A stretch of DNA of 64,000 bases, from contig NZ_CP107567.1 in the NCBI RefSeq assembly GCF_025854275.1, positions 5,394,001 to 5,458,000 of the forward strand, in the 5' to 3' direction. Both the position numbers and the translations under genes were made by a program. Origin of the DNA: Streptomyces peucetius (GTDB lineage: Bacteria; Actinomycetota; Actinomycetes; Streptomycetales; Streptomycetaceae). The notes below the pieces were generated by a model. It ran no database searches. It was given only the letters and a program-made list of their open reading frames with translations, and was not told the origin of the DNA. Below, piece by piece: positions 1-9,786 of this stretch (the first letter of the stretch is position 1; every line of letters begins with the position of its first letter).

Positions 1-303
1 GAGGACGCCCGCGCGCTCACCGCCGCCGTCGCCGACCACCCCGCCGTCGTCGCCGACGCCGCCCGTCTGAGGGCCCCCGACCGGCTGGTCAGGCATCTGG
101 ACGTCACCGCCGACGCTCTCCTCTCCTTCCAGGGCCCGGCGCAGAGCTCGTCCCCGAGCGGCGTCCGGCACTCCGTGCTGCCCGTCGGGGACGAGAAACC
201 CTCGGCCGCCCACCGTGCCCGGCTCGCCCTCGCCGAAGCCGCCGGGACGGTGCTGGCCGGTGGCCTGTTCCTGCTCGGCATCAGCGCGCCCGACCATCTG
301 TAA
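1..303 (+). CDS. nrtL: C-terminal end of an ArgS-related DALR anticodon-binding protein (partial)
   Basis: The window opens inside this gene; 100 codons remain before a TAA. The visible part reads like the end of the DALR anticodon-binding domain of arginyl-tRNA synthetases, with the helix [20 protein letters not shown] and the ending SAPDHL, close to the usual ArgS ending (SAPERM-like). In Streptomyces the gene before lysA is usually an ArgS-related protein (named NrtL in automated annotation) rather than the housekeeping synthetase, so NrtL is the better guess. The catalytic core lies outside the window and true ArgS cannot be excluded. It ends 23 nt before lysA and may be co-transcribed with it. 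Confidence 0.6.
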   Translation, partial: EDARALTAAVADHPAVVADAARLRAPDRLVRHLDVTADALLSFQGPAQSSSPSGVRHSVLPVGDEKPSAAHRARLALAEAAGTVLAGGLFLLGISAPDHL

Positions 304-326
304 GACGTGAGAGAGACCAGATTCCG

Positions 327-1718
327 ATGAGCCGATCCGCACACCCCGCCGGTCCCCGTCACGCCGACGTCCTCCCCGAGGGCCACTACACGGCCCCGCC
401 CGCCGACCTGAACGCCCTCGACCCCAAGGTGTGGGCCGACACCGTCGGCCGCAACACGGACGGTGTCGTCACCGTCGGCGGGATCGAAGTGACCCGGCTG
501 GCCGAGGAGTTCGGCACCCCGGCGTACTTCCTCGACGAGGCCGACTTCCGTGCCCGCTGCCGCGCCTGGGCCGACGCCTTCGGCAAGGACGCGGACGTGT
601 TCTACGCCGGCAAGGCGTTCCTCTCCCGCGCGGTCGTCCGCTGGCTGAAGGAGGAGGGGCTCAACCTCGACGTCTGTTCGGGCGGGGAGCTGACCACCGC
701 CCTGGACGCCGGGATGCCCGCCGAGCGCATCGCCTTCCACGGCAACAACAAGTCGGTGGGGGAGATCCGGCGCGCGGTCGAGGCCGGTGTCGGGCGGATC
801 GTGCTCGACTCGTTCCAGGAGATCGTCCGCGTCGCGCACATCGCGCAGGAGCTGGGCAGGCGGCAGAAGGTCCAGATCCGCGTCACCGTCGGTGTCGAGG
901 CGCACACGCACGAGTTCATCGCCACCGCCCACGAGGACCAGAAGTTCGGCATCGCGCTGGCAGGCGGGCAGGCGGCGGAGGCCGTACGCCGCGCGCTGCA
1001 GCTCGACGGGCTGGAGCTGATCGGGGTCCACTCGCACATCGGCTCGCAGATCTTCGACATGGCCGGCTTCGAGGTCTCCGCCCGCCGTGTCGTGCGGCTG
1101 CTCGCCGAGATCAGGGACGAGCACGGCGTCGAGCTGCCCGAGATCGACCTCGGCGGCGGCCTCGGCATCGCGTACACGTCGGAGGACGACCCGCGCGAGC
1201 CGCACGAGATCGCCAAGGCGCTCACCGAAATCGTCACCCGTGAGTGCGAGGCGGCGGACCTGCGCACCCCGCGGATCTCCGTCGAGCCGGGCCGGGCCAT
1301 TGTCGGGCCCACGGCCTTCACGCTGTACGAGGTCGGCACCGTCAAGCCGCTCGAGGGGCTGCGGACGTATGTGAGTGTCGACGGCGGCATGTCGGACAAC
1401 ATCCGCACCGCGCTGTACGACGCCGAGTACAGCGTCGCCCTGGTGTCGCGGACCTCCGAAGCCGCCCCCATGCTCAGCCGCGTCGTCGGCAAGCACTGTG
1501 AGAGTGGCGACATCGTGGTCAAGGACGCGTTCCTGCCGGCCGACCTCGCGCCGGGTGATCTGATCGCCGTGCCGGCGACCGGCGCGTACTGCCGTTCCAT
1601 GGCCAGCAACTACAACCACGCACTTCGCCCGCCTGTCGTCGCCGTCGCGGACGGCGAGGCGCGGGTGATCGTCCGGCGTGAGACGGAGGAAGATCTCCTG
1701 CGTCTCGACGTCGGATAG
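327..1718 (+). CDS. lysA: Diaminopimelate decarboxylase
   Basis: A 463-residue PLP enzyme that decarboxylates meso-diaminopimelate to L-lysine, the last step of lysine synthesis. It has a fold-type III alanine-racemase-like barrel followed by a beta domain. The PLP lysine is K96 in [17 protein letters not shown] and the EPGRAIVG phosphate-binding segment follow, and C391 in HCESGD is the active-site Cys supplied across the dimer. Length is slightly above the family norm because of an N-terminal extension of about 30 residues. The ATG at 327 follows the upstream stop closely. It heads an aspartate-family amino-acid cluster with hom, thrC and thrB. Confidence 0.96.
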   Translation: MSRSAHPAGPRHADVLPEGHYTAPPADLNALDPKVWADTVGRNTDGVVTVGGIEVTRLAEEFGTPAYFLDEADFRARCRAWADAFGKDADVFYAGKAFLSRAVVRWLKEEGLNLDVCSGGELTTALDAGMPAERIAFHGNNKSVGEIRRAVEAGVGRIVLDSFQEIVRVAHIAQELGRRQKVQIRVTVGVEAHTHEFIATAHEDQKFGIALAGGQAAEAVRRALQLDGLELIGVHSHIGSQIFDMAGFEVSARRVVRLLAEIRDEHGVELPEIDLGGGLGIAYTSEDDPREPHEIAKALTEIVTRECEAADLRTPRISVEPGRAIVGPTAFTLYEVGTVKPLEGLRTYVSVDGGMSDNIRTALYDAEYSVALVSRTSEAAPMLSRVVGKHCESGDIVVKDAFLPADLAPGDLIAVPATGAYCRSMASNYNHALRPPVVAVADGEARVIVRRETEEDLLRLDVG

Positions 1719-1815
1719 TTGAGATAGACGTCTCGTATGGCGGACGAGGTATAGAAACTCGCGTCCGGTAAGTGAGACTGGTCCACACCGTAGAAGTGAT
1801 GAGAAGCGAGGTCGG
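1719..1815 (+). promoter_or_regulatory. lysA-hom spacer with a candidate -10 element
   Basis: This 97-nt spacer is AT-richer than its surroundings and contains a TATAGA hexamer at 1750-1755, a plausible -10 for hom. No convincing -35 sits 16-18 nt upstream. A ribosome-binding site (GAAGCGAGG) ends a few bases before the hom start. The promoter call is tentative. Confidence 0.3.
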
Positions 1816-3108
1816 ATGATGCGTACGCGTCCGCTGAAGGTGGCGCTGCTGGGCTGTGGAGTGGTCGGCTCAGAGGTGGCGCGCATCATGACGACGCACG
1901 CCGACGACCTCGCCGCGCGGATCGGCGCCCCGGTGGAGCTCGCCGGGGTCGCCGTGCGCCGCCCGTCCAGGGTGCGCGAGGGCATCGACCCGGCGCTGAT
2001 CACCACGGACGCCACCGCGCTGGTGAAACGCGGCGACATCGACGTCGTCATCGAGGTCATCGGCGGTATCGAGCCGGCAAGGACCCTCATCACCACCGCG
2101 TTCGAGCACGGCGCGTCCGTCGTCTCCGCCAACAAGGCGCTGCTCGCGGAGGACGGCGCGACGCTGTACGCCGCCGCCGAGCAGCACGGCCGCGACCTCT
2201 ACTTCGAGGCCGCCGTCGCCGGTGCGATCCCGCTGATCAGGCCGCTGCGCGAGTCGCTCGCCGGCGACAAGGTCAACCGTGTGCTGGGCATCGTCAACGG
2301 CACCACCAACTTCATCCTCGACAGGATGGACAGCTCGGGCGCCGGATACTCCGAGGCGCTCGACGAGGCCACCGCCCTCGGATACGCGGAGGCCGACCCG
2401 ACCGCCGACGTCGAGGGCTTCGACGCCGCCGCCAAGGCCGCCATCCTCGCGGGGATCGCCTTCCACACCCGCGTACGGCTCGACGACGTCCACCGCGAGG
2501 GCCTGACCGAGGTGACCGCCGCCGACATGGCGTCCGCGCGCCGCATGGGCTGCACCGTCAAGCTGCTCGCCATCTGCGAGCGGGCGGCGGACGGGCAGTC
2601 GGTGACCGCCCGCGTGCACCCCGCGATGATCCCGCTCAGCCACCCCCTCGCCTCCGTCCGCGAGGCGTACAACGCGGTTTTCGTCGAGGCCGAGGCCGCG
2701 GGGCAGCTGATGTTCTACGGCCCCGGCGCCGGCGGTGCGCCGACCGCGTCCGCGGTGCTCGGCGACCTCGTCGCCGTGTGCCGCAACAAGCTCGCCGAGG
2801 CAACGGGCCCCGGTGAATCCGCGTACACGCAGCTGCCCGTGAGCCCCATGGGCGACGTGGTGACGCGGTACCACATCAGCCTCGACGTGGCCGACAAGCC
2901 GGGCGTTCTCGCCCAGGTCGCGACGGTCTTCGCCGAGCACGGGGTGTCGATCGACACCGTTCGTCAGCAGGGTAAGGACGGCGAGGCGTCTCTCGTCGTC
3001 GTCACCCACCGCGCGCCCGACGCCGCCCTTTCCGGGACCGTCGAGGCGCTGCGGGGGCTCGGCACCGTACGCGGTGTCGCCAGCATCATGCGTGTTGAAG
3101 GGGAGTAA
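1816..3108 (+). CDS. hom: Homoserine dehydrogenase
   Basis: Reduces aspartate semialdehyde to homoserine with NAD(P)H, the branch point to threonine and methionine. At 430 residues it is the usual monofunctional form. The N-terminal Rossmann fold has [21 protein letters not shown] carries the conserved catalytic Lys region; the C-terminal ACT domain (about residues 355-430, with [19 protein letters not shown]) is the known site of threonine feedback in this family. Two consecutive ATG codons (1816, 1819) are possible starts; the GAAGCGAGG ribosome-binding site fits either. thrC starts 7 nt after the stop, so the two are surely one operon. Some databases call it thrA. Confidence 0.95.
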   Translation: MMRTRPLKVALLGCGVVGSEVARIMTTHADDLAARIGAPVELAGVAVRRPSRVREGIDPALITTDATALVKRGDIDVVIEVIGGIEPARTLITTAFEHGASVVSANKALLAEDGATLYAAAEQHGRDLYFEAAVAGAIPLIRPLRESLAGDKVNRVLGIVNGTTNFILDRMDSSGAGYSEALDEATALGYAEADPTADVEGFDAAAKAAILAGIAFHTRVRLDDVHREGLTEVTAADMASARRMGCTVKLLAICERAADGQSVTARVHPAMIPLSHPLASVREAYNAVFVEAEAAGQLMFYGPGAGGAPTASAVLGDLVAVCRNKLAEATGPGESAYTQLPVSPMGDVVTRYHISLDVADKPGVLAQVATVFAEHGVSIDTVRQQGKDGEASLVVVTHRAPDAALSGTVEALRGLGTVRGVASIMRVEGE

Positions 3109-3115
3109 GGGACCC

Positions 3116-4186
3116 ATGACCACCAACGGCACCCACCAGTGGCGCGGCATCATCGAGGAGTACCGGGATCGTCTCCCGGTCACGGACACGACGCCGGTCG
3201 TCACGCTCCGTGAGGGTGGCACGCCGCTCGTCCCGGCGCAGGTCCTCTCCGAGCGCACGGGCTGCGACGTGCACCTCAAGGTCGAGGGCGCCAACCCCAC
3301 CGGGTCCTTCAAGGACCGCGGTATGACCATGGCCATCACCAAGGCCAAGGAGGAGGGCGCGCAGGCCGTCATCTGCGCCTCCACCGGCAACACCTCCGCG
3401 TCCGCCGCCGCGTACGCGGTACGCGCCGGGATGGTCTGCGCGGTCCTCGTGCCGCAGGGCAAGATCGCCCTCGGCAAGATGGGCCAGGCACTGGTCTACG
3501 GCTCGAAGATCCTGCAGGTCGACGGCAACTTCGACGACTGCCTCAATCTGGCCCGCGGCCTGTCGGAGAACTACCCGGTGGCGCTGGTCAATTCGGTCAA
3601 TCCGTACCGCATCGAGGGCCAGAAGACGGCATCCTTCGAGATCGTCGACGCGCTCGGCGACGCACCCGACATCCATGTGCTGCCGGTCGGCAACGCCGGC
3701 AACATCACGGCGTACTGGAAGGGGTACAAGGAGTACGCGGCGGACGGCGTGTCCACCCGGACCCCTCGTATGTGGGGATTCCAGGCGTCGGGCTCCGCGC
3801 CGATCGTGCGCGGCGAGGTCGTGAAGGACCCGTCGACGATCGCCACCGCGATCCGGATCGGCAACCCGGCCTCCTGGACGCAGGCGCTGGCCGCGCGTGA
3901 GGAGTCCGGCGGCTTCATCGACGAGGTGACGGACCGTGAGATCCTGCGCGCCTACCGCCTGTTGGCGTCCCAGGAGGGTGTCTTCGTCGAGCCGGCCTCG
4001 GCCGCGTCCGTCGCCGGTCTGCTGAAGGCGGTCGAGCAGGGCAAGGTCGACCCGGGACAGAAGATCGTGTGCACGGTCACGGGCAACGGCCTCAAGGACC
4101 CCGACTGGGCGGTCGCCGGAGCGCCCCAGCCGGTCACCGTCCCGGTCGACGCGGCAGCGGCGGCGGAGCGTCTCGGCCTGGCGTAA
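3116..4186 (+). CDS. thrC: Threonine synthase
   Basis: A PLP-dependent enzyme converting O-phosphohomoserine to threonine. The 356-residue length is typical of the short bacterial class. The PLP lysine is K66 in [12 protein letters not shown], and the phosphate-cup glycine loop [11 protein letters not shown] follows. The reading frame is open upstream to 3074 inside hom, but the ATG at 3116, preceded by GGGAGTAAGG, gives the standard N-terminus. It is translated just after hom. thrB follows only after a 278-nt gap, so the last gene of the pathway may have its own promoter. Confidence 0.95.
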   Translation: MTTNGTHQWRGIIEEYRDRLPVTDTTPVVTLREGGTPLVPAQVLSERTGCDVHLKVEGANPTGSFKDRGMTMAITKAKEEGAQAVICASTGNTSASAAAYAVRAGMVCAVLVPQGKIALGKMGQALVYGSKILQVDGNFDDCLNLARGLSENYPVALVNSVNPYRIEGQKTASFEIVDALGDAPDIHVLPVGNAGNITAYWKGYKEYAADGVSTRTPRMWGFQASGSAPIVRGEVVKDPSTIATAIRIGNPASWTQALAAREESGGFIDEVTDREILRAYRLLASQEGVFVEPASAASVAGLLKAVEQGKVDPGQKIVCTVTGNGLKDPDWAVAGAPQPVTVPVDAAAAAERLGLA

Positions 4187-4464
4187 CGGCCGTACCGGCC
4201 CGGTCCGCTACCGGAAAGTACGCAACCCGGGCAACGCCACACGTAGAGGCACGGGAGGCTCGCGACACGCATCGTGCGCCTCCTGTGCGCCCTATGTCGC
4301 AGGTGAACTTTCCTTCGATAGGCTGTACCCGAACCCGGCCCGGCCGCATATGCGCGGTGTCGTTGCCATCGCGGTGTTTCCGCCGCCGAGGCCCACGGGT
4401 ATTCCTGCCTCTCGAACCCATCTTGTACATCCCGCAGTTCAGAACCAAGGAGAGTCGTCGAGCG
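4187..4464 (+). promoter_or_regulatory. thrC-thrB intergenic region with candidate thrB promoter
   Basis: No gene is seen in this 278-nt gap. A TAGGCT hexamer at 4319-4324 resembles the -10 of principal-sigma promoters in Streptomyces, with a weak TCGCAG 16 nt upstream. GC-rich inverted repeats near 4186-4215 just after thrC could act as a terminator or pause. A ribosome-binding site (AAGGAGAG) precedes the thrB ATG. The promoter is a weak motif match only. Confidence 0.35.
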
Positions 4465-5382
4465 ATGGCCGGTCCAGCGTTCCGCGCCGCCGCCGTCCGG
4501 GTGCGCGTCCCCGCAACCAGCGCCAACCTCGGTCCGGGCTTCGATGCCCTCGGGCTGTCGCTCGGTCTGTACGACGACGTGGTCGTCCGGGTCGCGGACT
4601 CCGGTCTGCACATCGACATCGCCGGTGAGGGCGCGTCGACCCTGCCCCGCGACGAGAGCCACCTGCTCGTGCGGGCGCTGCGCACGGCCTTCGACCTGCT
4701 CGGCGGTCAGCCGCGCGGCCTCGAGGTCGTCTGCGCCAACCGCATCCCGCACGGCCGTGGGCTCGGCTCCTCCTCCGCCGCGATCTGCGCCGGCATCGTC
4801 GCCGCGCGAGCCGTGACGATAGGCGGCGACGCCAAGCTCGACGACGCGGCTCTGCTCGAGCTCGCCACCGAGATCGAAGGGCACCCCGACAACGTCGCGG
4901 CCTGCCTCCTCGGCGGTTTCACCCTCGCCTGGTCCGAATCGGGAGCGGCGCGCGCGATCAGGATGGATCCCGCCGATTCCGTCGTTCCGGTGGTTTTCGT
5001 CCCCAGCAATCCGGTGCTCACCGAGACGGCCCGCGGACTGCTTCCGCGCACCGTCCCGCATGTCGACGCCGCCGCCAACGCCGGCCGGGCCGCCCTCCTC
5101 GTCGAGGCCCTGACCAGGCGTCCCGAACTGCTGCTGCCCGCCACGGAGGACCGTCTCCACCAGGAGTACCGGGCCCCGGCGATGCCGCAGAGCGTCGACC
5201 TGGTGAACCGACTGCGCGCCGACGGCGTACCGGCAGTCATCTCCGGCGCGGGCCCCACGGTGCTCGCGCTGGCCGAGGACAGTGCGGCCGACAAGGTCGC
5301 ACGGCTGGCGGGCGAGGGCTGGGCGGCCAACCGGCTGGCCTTCGACGCCGCGGGGGCGAGCGTTCTGCCGCTCGCGCCCTAG
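4465..5382 (+). CDS. thrB: Homoserine kinase
   Basis: A GHMP-family kinase of 305 residues that phosphorylates homoserine with ATP to give the ThrC substrate. VPATSANLGPGFDALGL is the N-terminal GHMP signature, and PHGRGLGSSSAAICAG is the glycine/serine-rich ATP-binding loop; the C-terminal GAGPTVLAL motif is also present. The frame stays open back into thrC, but the ATG at 4465 with AAGGAGAG upstream gives the expected length. It completes aspartate semialdehyde-to-threonine synthesis with hom and thrC. Confidence 0.95.
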   Translation: MAGPAFRAAAVRVRVPATSANLGPGFDALGLSLGLYDDVVVRVADSGLHIDIAGEGASTLPRDESHLLVRALRTAFDLLGGQPRGLEVVCANRIPHGRGLGSSSAAICAGIVAARAVTIGGDAKLDDAALLELATEIEGHPDNVAACLLGGFTLAWSESGAARAIRMDPADSVVPVVFVPSNPVLTETARGLLPRTVPHVDAAANAGRAALLVEALTRRPELLLPATEDRLHQEYRAPAMPQSVDLVNRLRADGVPAVISGAGPTVLALAEDSAADKVARLAGEGWAANRLAFDAAGASVLPLAP

Positions 5383-5780
5383 GGACACACGATCGCCACG
5401 ATTGCCGGTGAGAGAGAGGGGGAATGTTTGTTGGAGCCGGTAGTGTTAACCTCAAGTCAGCAGCCGTCGTCTATGCGACGCGGTGCTTTGTGTCCCCCAT
5501 CGGGACCACCATTCTTCCGGGAGCCTCCCAAACTGCCTGAGCAGCCTGCCTGAGCAGTTTCGAGCACGCTCCGGAACCGGCACGACACCCCTCGCTTTCC
5601 CAGGAGTGGGCCGAGCAGGGGGACCTCGGGCCGGGCCTTGCACGTATGCATGTATCTCTCCGCCGTCAATTTCCCGGCGGGACCACCGCTCCGGCACGGT
5701 CCACACCCAGGACCACAACCGGACAGCACAACCGGTCGCCGAGCCAGAAGGCCGACGTCCGCTCCAGGGAAGGACCCTTC
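5383..5780 (+). promoter_or_regulatory. Long rho leader with candidate sigma-R promoter and tandem repeat
   Basis: No gene is seen in this 398-nt region. It holds GGAAT at 5421-5425 and GTT at 5445-5447 with a 19-nt spacer, matching the disulphide-stress sigma-R pattern (GGAAT-N18/19-GTT). At 5533-5557 a 12-nt word (CTGCCTGAGCAG) occurs twice with a 13-nt period, flanked by AACTGC and GCAGTT, so it can fold as a hairpin. Long leaders are common before rho genes, which often regulate their own expression by premature termination; that role here is inferred. Confidence 0.4.
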
Positions 5781-7841
5781 GTGAGCGACACCACCGATCT
5801 GATGGGCGTGAGTGCCGACAACAACGTCGACAACGCCGCGCCCGCCGCAGGTGCTGCCTCCGGCACCACCTCACGGCGCCGCCGCTCCGGCACCGGCCTC
5901 GAGGGCATGGTCCTGGCCGAGCTGCAGCAGGTCGCGTCCGGCCTCGGCATCAGGGGCACCGCGCGTATGCGCAAGAGCCAGCTGATCGAGGTCATCAAGG
6001 AGGCGCAGGCCGCAGGGACCTCCCCGGCGAAGAGCGCCGAGGAGGGCACCGAGGCCGCGGCCAAGCCGAGGCGCCGTGCCACCTCCAAGGCCCGTACGGG
6101 TGACGAAGCCGCTGCACCGGCTGCCGAGAAGGCGCAGGCCCCGCACAAGGCGGACAAGTCCGACAAGGCCGAGAAGGCCGTCGCGCAGCAGCAGATCGAC
6201 ATCCCGGGACAGCCGGCGAGCGACGACCAGCCGGCCGGTGAGCGCCGCCGTCGTCGGGCCACCGCGCAGGCGGGCAGCCCGGAGGCCCGTACCGAGGCCC
6301 GGGGCGACACCGCCGTCGACGTCAAGACCGATGTCAAGACGGACGTGAAGACCGACGCCAGGACCGAGGCGCAGCCCGAGTCCAAGGCCGAGGCCGCCGT
6401 CGACGGCGCCGAGGGCCGCCGCGACCGCCAGGACCGCGGCCAGCGCGGCGACCGAGGCGACCGTGGCGAGCGCGGTGACCGCCGCGAGCGCCAGCGCGAC
6501 CGCCGCGGCAAGGGCGACGACCAGCAGCAGGGCGGACAGCGCCAGCAGCGTCAGGGCGGTCAGCAGAACACCGGCCCGCAGGACGACTTCGACGAGGACG
6601 GCGGCGGCCGCCGTGGCCGTCGCGGCCGCTACCGCGACCGCCGTGGCCGTCGTGGCCGTGACGACTTCGCGAGCGGCGAGCCGCAGGTCTCCGAGGACGA
6701 CGTCCTGATCCCCGTCGCGGGCATCCTGGACATCCTCGACAACTACGCGTTCATCCGGACCTCCGGCTACCTGCCCGGCCCGAACGACGTGTACGTCTCC
6801 CTCGCCCAGGTCCGCAAGAACGGCCTGCGCAAGGGCGACCACGTCACCGGTGCCGTGCGCCAGCCCAAGGAGGGCGAGCGCCGCGAGAAGTTCAACGCGC
6901 TGGTCCGCCTGGACTCCCAGAACGGCATGGCACCCGAATCCGGGCGCGGACGCCCGGAGTTCAACAAGCTGACCCCGCTGTACCCGCAGGACCGGCTGCG
7001 CCTCGAGACCGACCCGGGCGTGCTGACGACCCGGATCATCGACCTCGTGTCGCCGATCGGCAAGGGCCAGCGAGGCCTGATCGTGGCCCCGCCGAAGACC
7101 GGCAAGACCATGATCATGCAGGCGGTCGCCAACGCGATCACCCACAACAACCCCGAGTGCCACCTGATGGTCGTCCTCGTCGACGAGCGTCCGGAAGAGG
7201 TCACCGACATGCAGCGGTCGGTGAAGGGCGAGGTCATCTCCTCGACCTTCGACCGTCCCGCCGAGGACCACACCACGGTCGCCGAGCTGGCCATCGAGCG
7301 CGCCAAGCGCCTCGTCGAGCTGGGTCACGACGTGGTCGTCCTGCTGGACTCGATCACCCGCCTCGGCCGTGCCTACAACCTGGCGGCCCCCGCCTCCGGG
7401 CGCATCCTGTCCGGTGGTGTCGACTCGACCGCGCTCTACCCGCCGAAGCGCTTCTTCGGCGCCGCGCGCAACATCGAGGACGGTGGCTCGCTGACCATCC
7501 TGGCCACCGCGCTGGTCGACACCGGTTCGCGCATGGACGAGGTGATCTTCGAGGAGTTCAAGGGCACCGGCAACATGGAGCTCAAGCTCGACCGGAAGCT
7601 CGCCGACAAGCGCATCTTCCCGGCGGTGGACGTCGACGCGTCCGGCACCCGTAAGGAAGAGATCCTGCTCGGCAGCGACGAGCTGGCCGTCACCTGGAAG
7701 CTGCGCCGTGTGCTGCACGCACTGGACCAGCAGCAGGCGATCGAGCTGCTGCTCGACAAGATGAAGCAGACGAAGTCGAACGGCGAGTTCCTGCTGCAGA
7801 TCCAGAAGACGACTCCGTCCGCCGGCAACGGCAACGACTGA
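5781..7841 (+). CDS. rho: Transcription termination factor Rho
   Basis: The hexameric RNA helicase/translocase that ends transcription; 686 residues, far longer than the about 420 of E. coli Rho. The N-terminal Rho/SAP domain is followed by a roughly 200-residue low-complexity insertion (about residues 85-310) rich in Arg, Asp, Gln and Lys, including repeated TDVK units and [12 protein letters not shown]. The cold-shock RNA-binding domain ([20 protein letters not shown]) and RecA-like ATPase then follow: Walker A PPKTGKT at 437-443 and Walker [19 protein letters not shown] at 5781 with AGGGAAGGA upstream is chosen over in-frame ATGs further up because it gives the conserved start. Such insertions are common in actinobacterial Rho. 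Confidence 0.96.
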   Translation: MSDTTDLMGVSADNNVDNAAPAAGAASGTTSRRRRSGTGLEGMVLAELQQVASGLGIRGTARMRKSQLIEVIKEAQAAGTSPAKSAEEGTEAAAKPRRRATSKARTGDEAAAPAAEKAQAPHKADKSDKAEKAVAQQQIDIPGQPASDDQPAGERRRRRATAQAGSPEARTEARGDTAVDVKTDVKTDVKTDARTEAQPESKAEAAVDGAEGRRDRQDRGQRGDRGDRGERGDRRERQRDRRGKGDDQQQGGQRQQRQGGQQNTGPQDDFDEDGGGRRGRRGRYRDRRGRRGRDDFASGEPQVSEDDVLIPVAGILDILDNYAFIRTSGYLPGPNDVYVSLAQVRKNGLRKGDHVTGAVRQPKEGERREKFNALVRLDSQNGMAPESGRGRPEFNKLTPLYPQDRLRLETDPGVLTTRIIDLVSPIGKGQRGLIVAPPKTGKTMIMQAVANAITHNNPECHLMVVLVDERPEEVTDMQRSVKGEVISSTFDRPAEDHTTVAELAIERAKRLVELGHDVVVLLDSITRLGRAYNLAAPASGRILSGGVDSTALYPPKRFFGAARNIEDGGSLTILATALVDTGSRMDEVIFEEFKGTGNMELKLDRKLADKRIFPAVDVDASGTRKEEILLGSDELAVTWKLRRVLHALDQQQAIELLLDKMKQTKSNGEFLLQIQKTTPSAGNGND

Positions 7842-7856
7842 GAGAGCTTCACCACA

Positions 7857-7884
7857 GCCGCCGGGCCCGCGGAAAGCCCGGCGC
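7857..7884 (+). terminator. Hairpin 16 nt after rho
   Basis: An 8-bp perfect stem (7859-7866 with 7876-7883) and a 9-nt loop lie just after the rho stop. There is no U-tract, which is usual for high-GC actinobacterial terminators. Confidence 0.5.
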
Positions 7885-7957
7885 AAGGCTCCGGAGCCAC
7901 CGCCTCCACTCGCTGATAACGCTGGTGGGACGGGGGAGCCGGAGCCCGGGAACGGTC

Positions 7958-7994
7958 CGTCGGGCCCACCGTGCGTCGCGCGGTGGGCCCGACG
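7958..7994 (+). terminator. Strong terminator hairpin between rho and the LCP gene
   Basis: A perfect 14-bp inverted repeat (7958-7971 with 7981-7994) with a 9-nt loop. It is the stronger of two hairpins after rho and should separate rho from the next gene. Confidence 0.75.
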
Positions 7995-8121
7995 CGTTCT
8001 CAAGGACTTCTCATCCGGCCGTGCAACGCTTCTCGCTGCTTCGACGTCTGAACACCTACCGGCACACCGCGCCTGAGCACCGTCGGCGGGGGTGGCGGGA
8101 GTATCGAGAGCCGAGGAGAGC

Positions 8122-9285
8122 ATGAGCGAGCAGAGCAGCGGCGGCGGCCGGATACTCCCCCTGCGCCCAGGGGGCGTGGGGGGACCCTCGAGCCGCGGCA
8201 GGCGCCGCAGAGAGCCCGCGAAGGCCCGCCGGATATGGACCTTCGCCGCCTGGGTCGCGGCGGCGCTGGTCGTCGTCGGCGGGTCCGGCCTCGGCCTGCT
8301 CTGGTTCAAGCTCAACGGGAACCTGCACGGCGTCGACGTCAACCAGGCACTCGGCGAGGACCGTCCGAAGAACATCGACAACGGCTCCATGGACATCCTC
8401 GTCCTCGGCTCCGACTCACGGGCCGGCGTGAACTCCGCGTACGGCGCCGACGAGGGTGCCGCCCGCTCGGACACCGCGATGGTCGTCCACGTCTACCAGG
8501 GCCACAAGACGGCCAGTGTCGTCTCGATCCCGCGCGACACCCTCGTCGAGCGGCCCGCGTGCACGGACCGTGAGGGCGGCGGCGTCCCCGGTGAGCAGCG
8601 GGCGATGTTCAACACCGCGTACGAGGTCGGCGGCCCCGCCTGTGCGGTGAAGACCGTCGAGGCGATGTCGGGGATCCGCATGGACCACTACATCGAGGTC
8701 GACTTCACCGGCTTCACGAAACTCGTCGACGAGCTCGGCGGCGTCTCCGTCACCACCACACAGCCGATCCACGACGCCAAGAGCCATCTGAACCTCCTGC
8801 CCGGCACCCACCGGCTCGACGGTGAGCAGGCGCTCGGCCTGGTGCGCACCCGCAAGAGCGTCGGAGACGGCAGCGACCTCGGGCGCATCCAGCTCCAGCA
8901 GGCGTTCACGAAGGCGTTCATCGAGCAGGTCAAGGACGTCGGAGCCTTCACCAGCCCGAAGAAGCTCCTCGACCTCTCCGACGCTGCCACGAAGGCGATC
9001 ACGCCCGACTCCGAGCTGGACTCGGTGAACGAGCTGATGGGTTTCGCCAGGGGCCTGAGCTCCCTGGGCGCCGAGGACGTCCACATGATCACCATGCCGG
9101 TGCGGTACGACCCGGCCGACCCCAACCGGGTCGTCCCCGTCGAGACCGGCGCCCGCCAGGTGTGGACCGCGCTCAAGCAGGACAGGCCGATCCCGGCGTC
9201 CGCGGTCGCGGACTCCGCGGGTGACCAGGGCGAGGCCGCGACCGTCGTCCGGGCCGCCGGCGCCGCCCGCGAAGAAGCCCCGTAA
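8122..9285 (+). CDS. LytR-CpsA-Psr (LCP) family cell-wall glycopolymer ligase
   Basis: A 387-residue membrane-anchored protein with an Arg-rich cytoplasmic N-terminus, one membrane segment (about residues 37-60, WTFAAWVAAALVVVGGSGLG) and an extracytoplasmic LCP domain. Family signatures are DILVLGSDSRAG, RSDTAMVV, SIPRDTLV and the late LVRTRKSVGDGSDLGRIQLQQ. LCP proteins transfer glycopolymers such as teichoic acids or arabinogalactan from a lipid carrier to peptidoglycan. The ATG at 8122 follows GAGGAG at a good distance; an in-frame start 10 codons earlier is less likely. The WecA/TagO-type enzyme at 14902 could make the lipid-linked precursor for such polymers; that link is inference. Confidence 0.88.
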   Translation: MSEQSSGGGRILPLRPGGVGGPSSRGRRRREPAKARRIWTFAAWVAAALVVVGGSGLGLLWFKLNGNLHGVDVNQALGEDRPKNIDNGSMDILVLGSDSRAGVNSAYGADEGAARSDTAMVVHVYQGHKTASVVSIPRDTLVERPACTDREGGGVPGEQRAMFNTAYEVGGPACAVKTVEAMSGIRMDHYIEVDFTGFTKLVDELGGVSVTTTQPIHDAKSHLNLLPGTHRLDGEQALGLVRTRKSVGDGSDLGRIQLQQAFTKAFIEQVKDVGAFTSPKKLLDLSDAATKAITPDSELDSVNELMGFARGLSSLGAEDVHMITMPVRYDPADPNRVVPVETGARQVWTALKQDRPIPASAVADSAGDQGEAATVVRAAGAAREEAP

Positions 9286-9303
9286 TACCCGCTTCGGCCG
9301 CCA

Positions 9304-9329
9304 GGAATACTTCCGCACCTACCCCGGTT
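9304..9329 (+). promoter_or_regulatory. Sigma-R-type promoter of rpmE
   Basis: GGAAT at 9304-9308 and GTT at 9327-9329 are separated by exactly 18 nt, the consensus of the thiol-oxidative-stress sigma factor SigR. From memory, rpmE belongs to the S. coelicolor SigR regulon, which supports the call. The start codon lies about 100 nt downstream. Confidence 0.7.
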
Positions 9330-9432
9330 TTGGGAGATACGGCCGGTCCTGGCAGACTGGTACGTCGGCCCCGGTTCACGCACGAGCATCCCGCCCGTGC
9401 GACCCGGCGCCCTCCCGAAACTAGGAGACACC

Positions 9433-9657
9433 TTGAAGCGCGACATCCACCCCGAGTACGTCGAGACCCAGGTCAGCTGCACCTGCGGCGCGTCGTTCAC
9501 CACCCGTAGCACGATCGAGAGCGGCAACATCCGCGCCGAGGTCTGCTCCGAGTGCCACCCGTTCTACACGGGCAAGCAGAAGATCCTCGACACCGGTGGC
9601 CGTGTGGCCCGCTTCGAGGCCCGCTTCGGCAAGGCTGCCGGCTCCGCCAAGAAGTAG
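9433..9657 (+). CDS. rpmE: 50S ribosomal protein L31 (zinc-binding, C+ type)
   Basis: A 74-residue protein of the large ribosomal subunit starting with TTG; AGGAGA 5 nt upstream fixes this start and gives the classic [10 protein letters not shown]-terminus. Four cysteines, C16 and C18 (SCTCG) and C38 and C41 (VCSECHP), form the zinc site of the C+ paralogue, the form replaced by a Cys-less copy under zinc limitation in bacteria with both. A SigR-type promoter lies upstream, consistent with a thiol-rich zinc protein in the disulphide-stress response. A strong terminator follows. Confidence 0.96.
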   Translation: MKRDIHPEYVETQVSCTCGASFTTRSTIESGNIRAEVCSECHPFYTGKQKILDTGGRVARFEARFGKAAGSAKK

Positions 9658-9666
9658 CGAGCCACT

Positions 9667-9723
9667 GCGCCGGTCTTCGGCCGCCCCCTCCCGGGTGGCC
9701 GAGACCGGCGCTTTGTCCGTTCT
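9667..9723 (+). terminator. Intrinsic terminator of rpmE
   Basis: A 15-bp stem (9667-9682 with 9697-9711, one bulged base) is followed by CTTTGTCCGTTCT. It is the most classical terminator in the window and separates rpmE from prfA. Confidence 0.85.
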
Positions 9724-9786
9724 GCGCACACACACTGCGCGCAGCCACCGCAGCCACCCTTACGTGCATGAACCAGGAGCCCGAAG

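Noticed and set aside
5871..8474. An 867-codon minus-strand open frame across rho
   Set aside because: A shadow of rho and the LCP gene; no recognisable domain.
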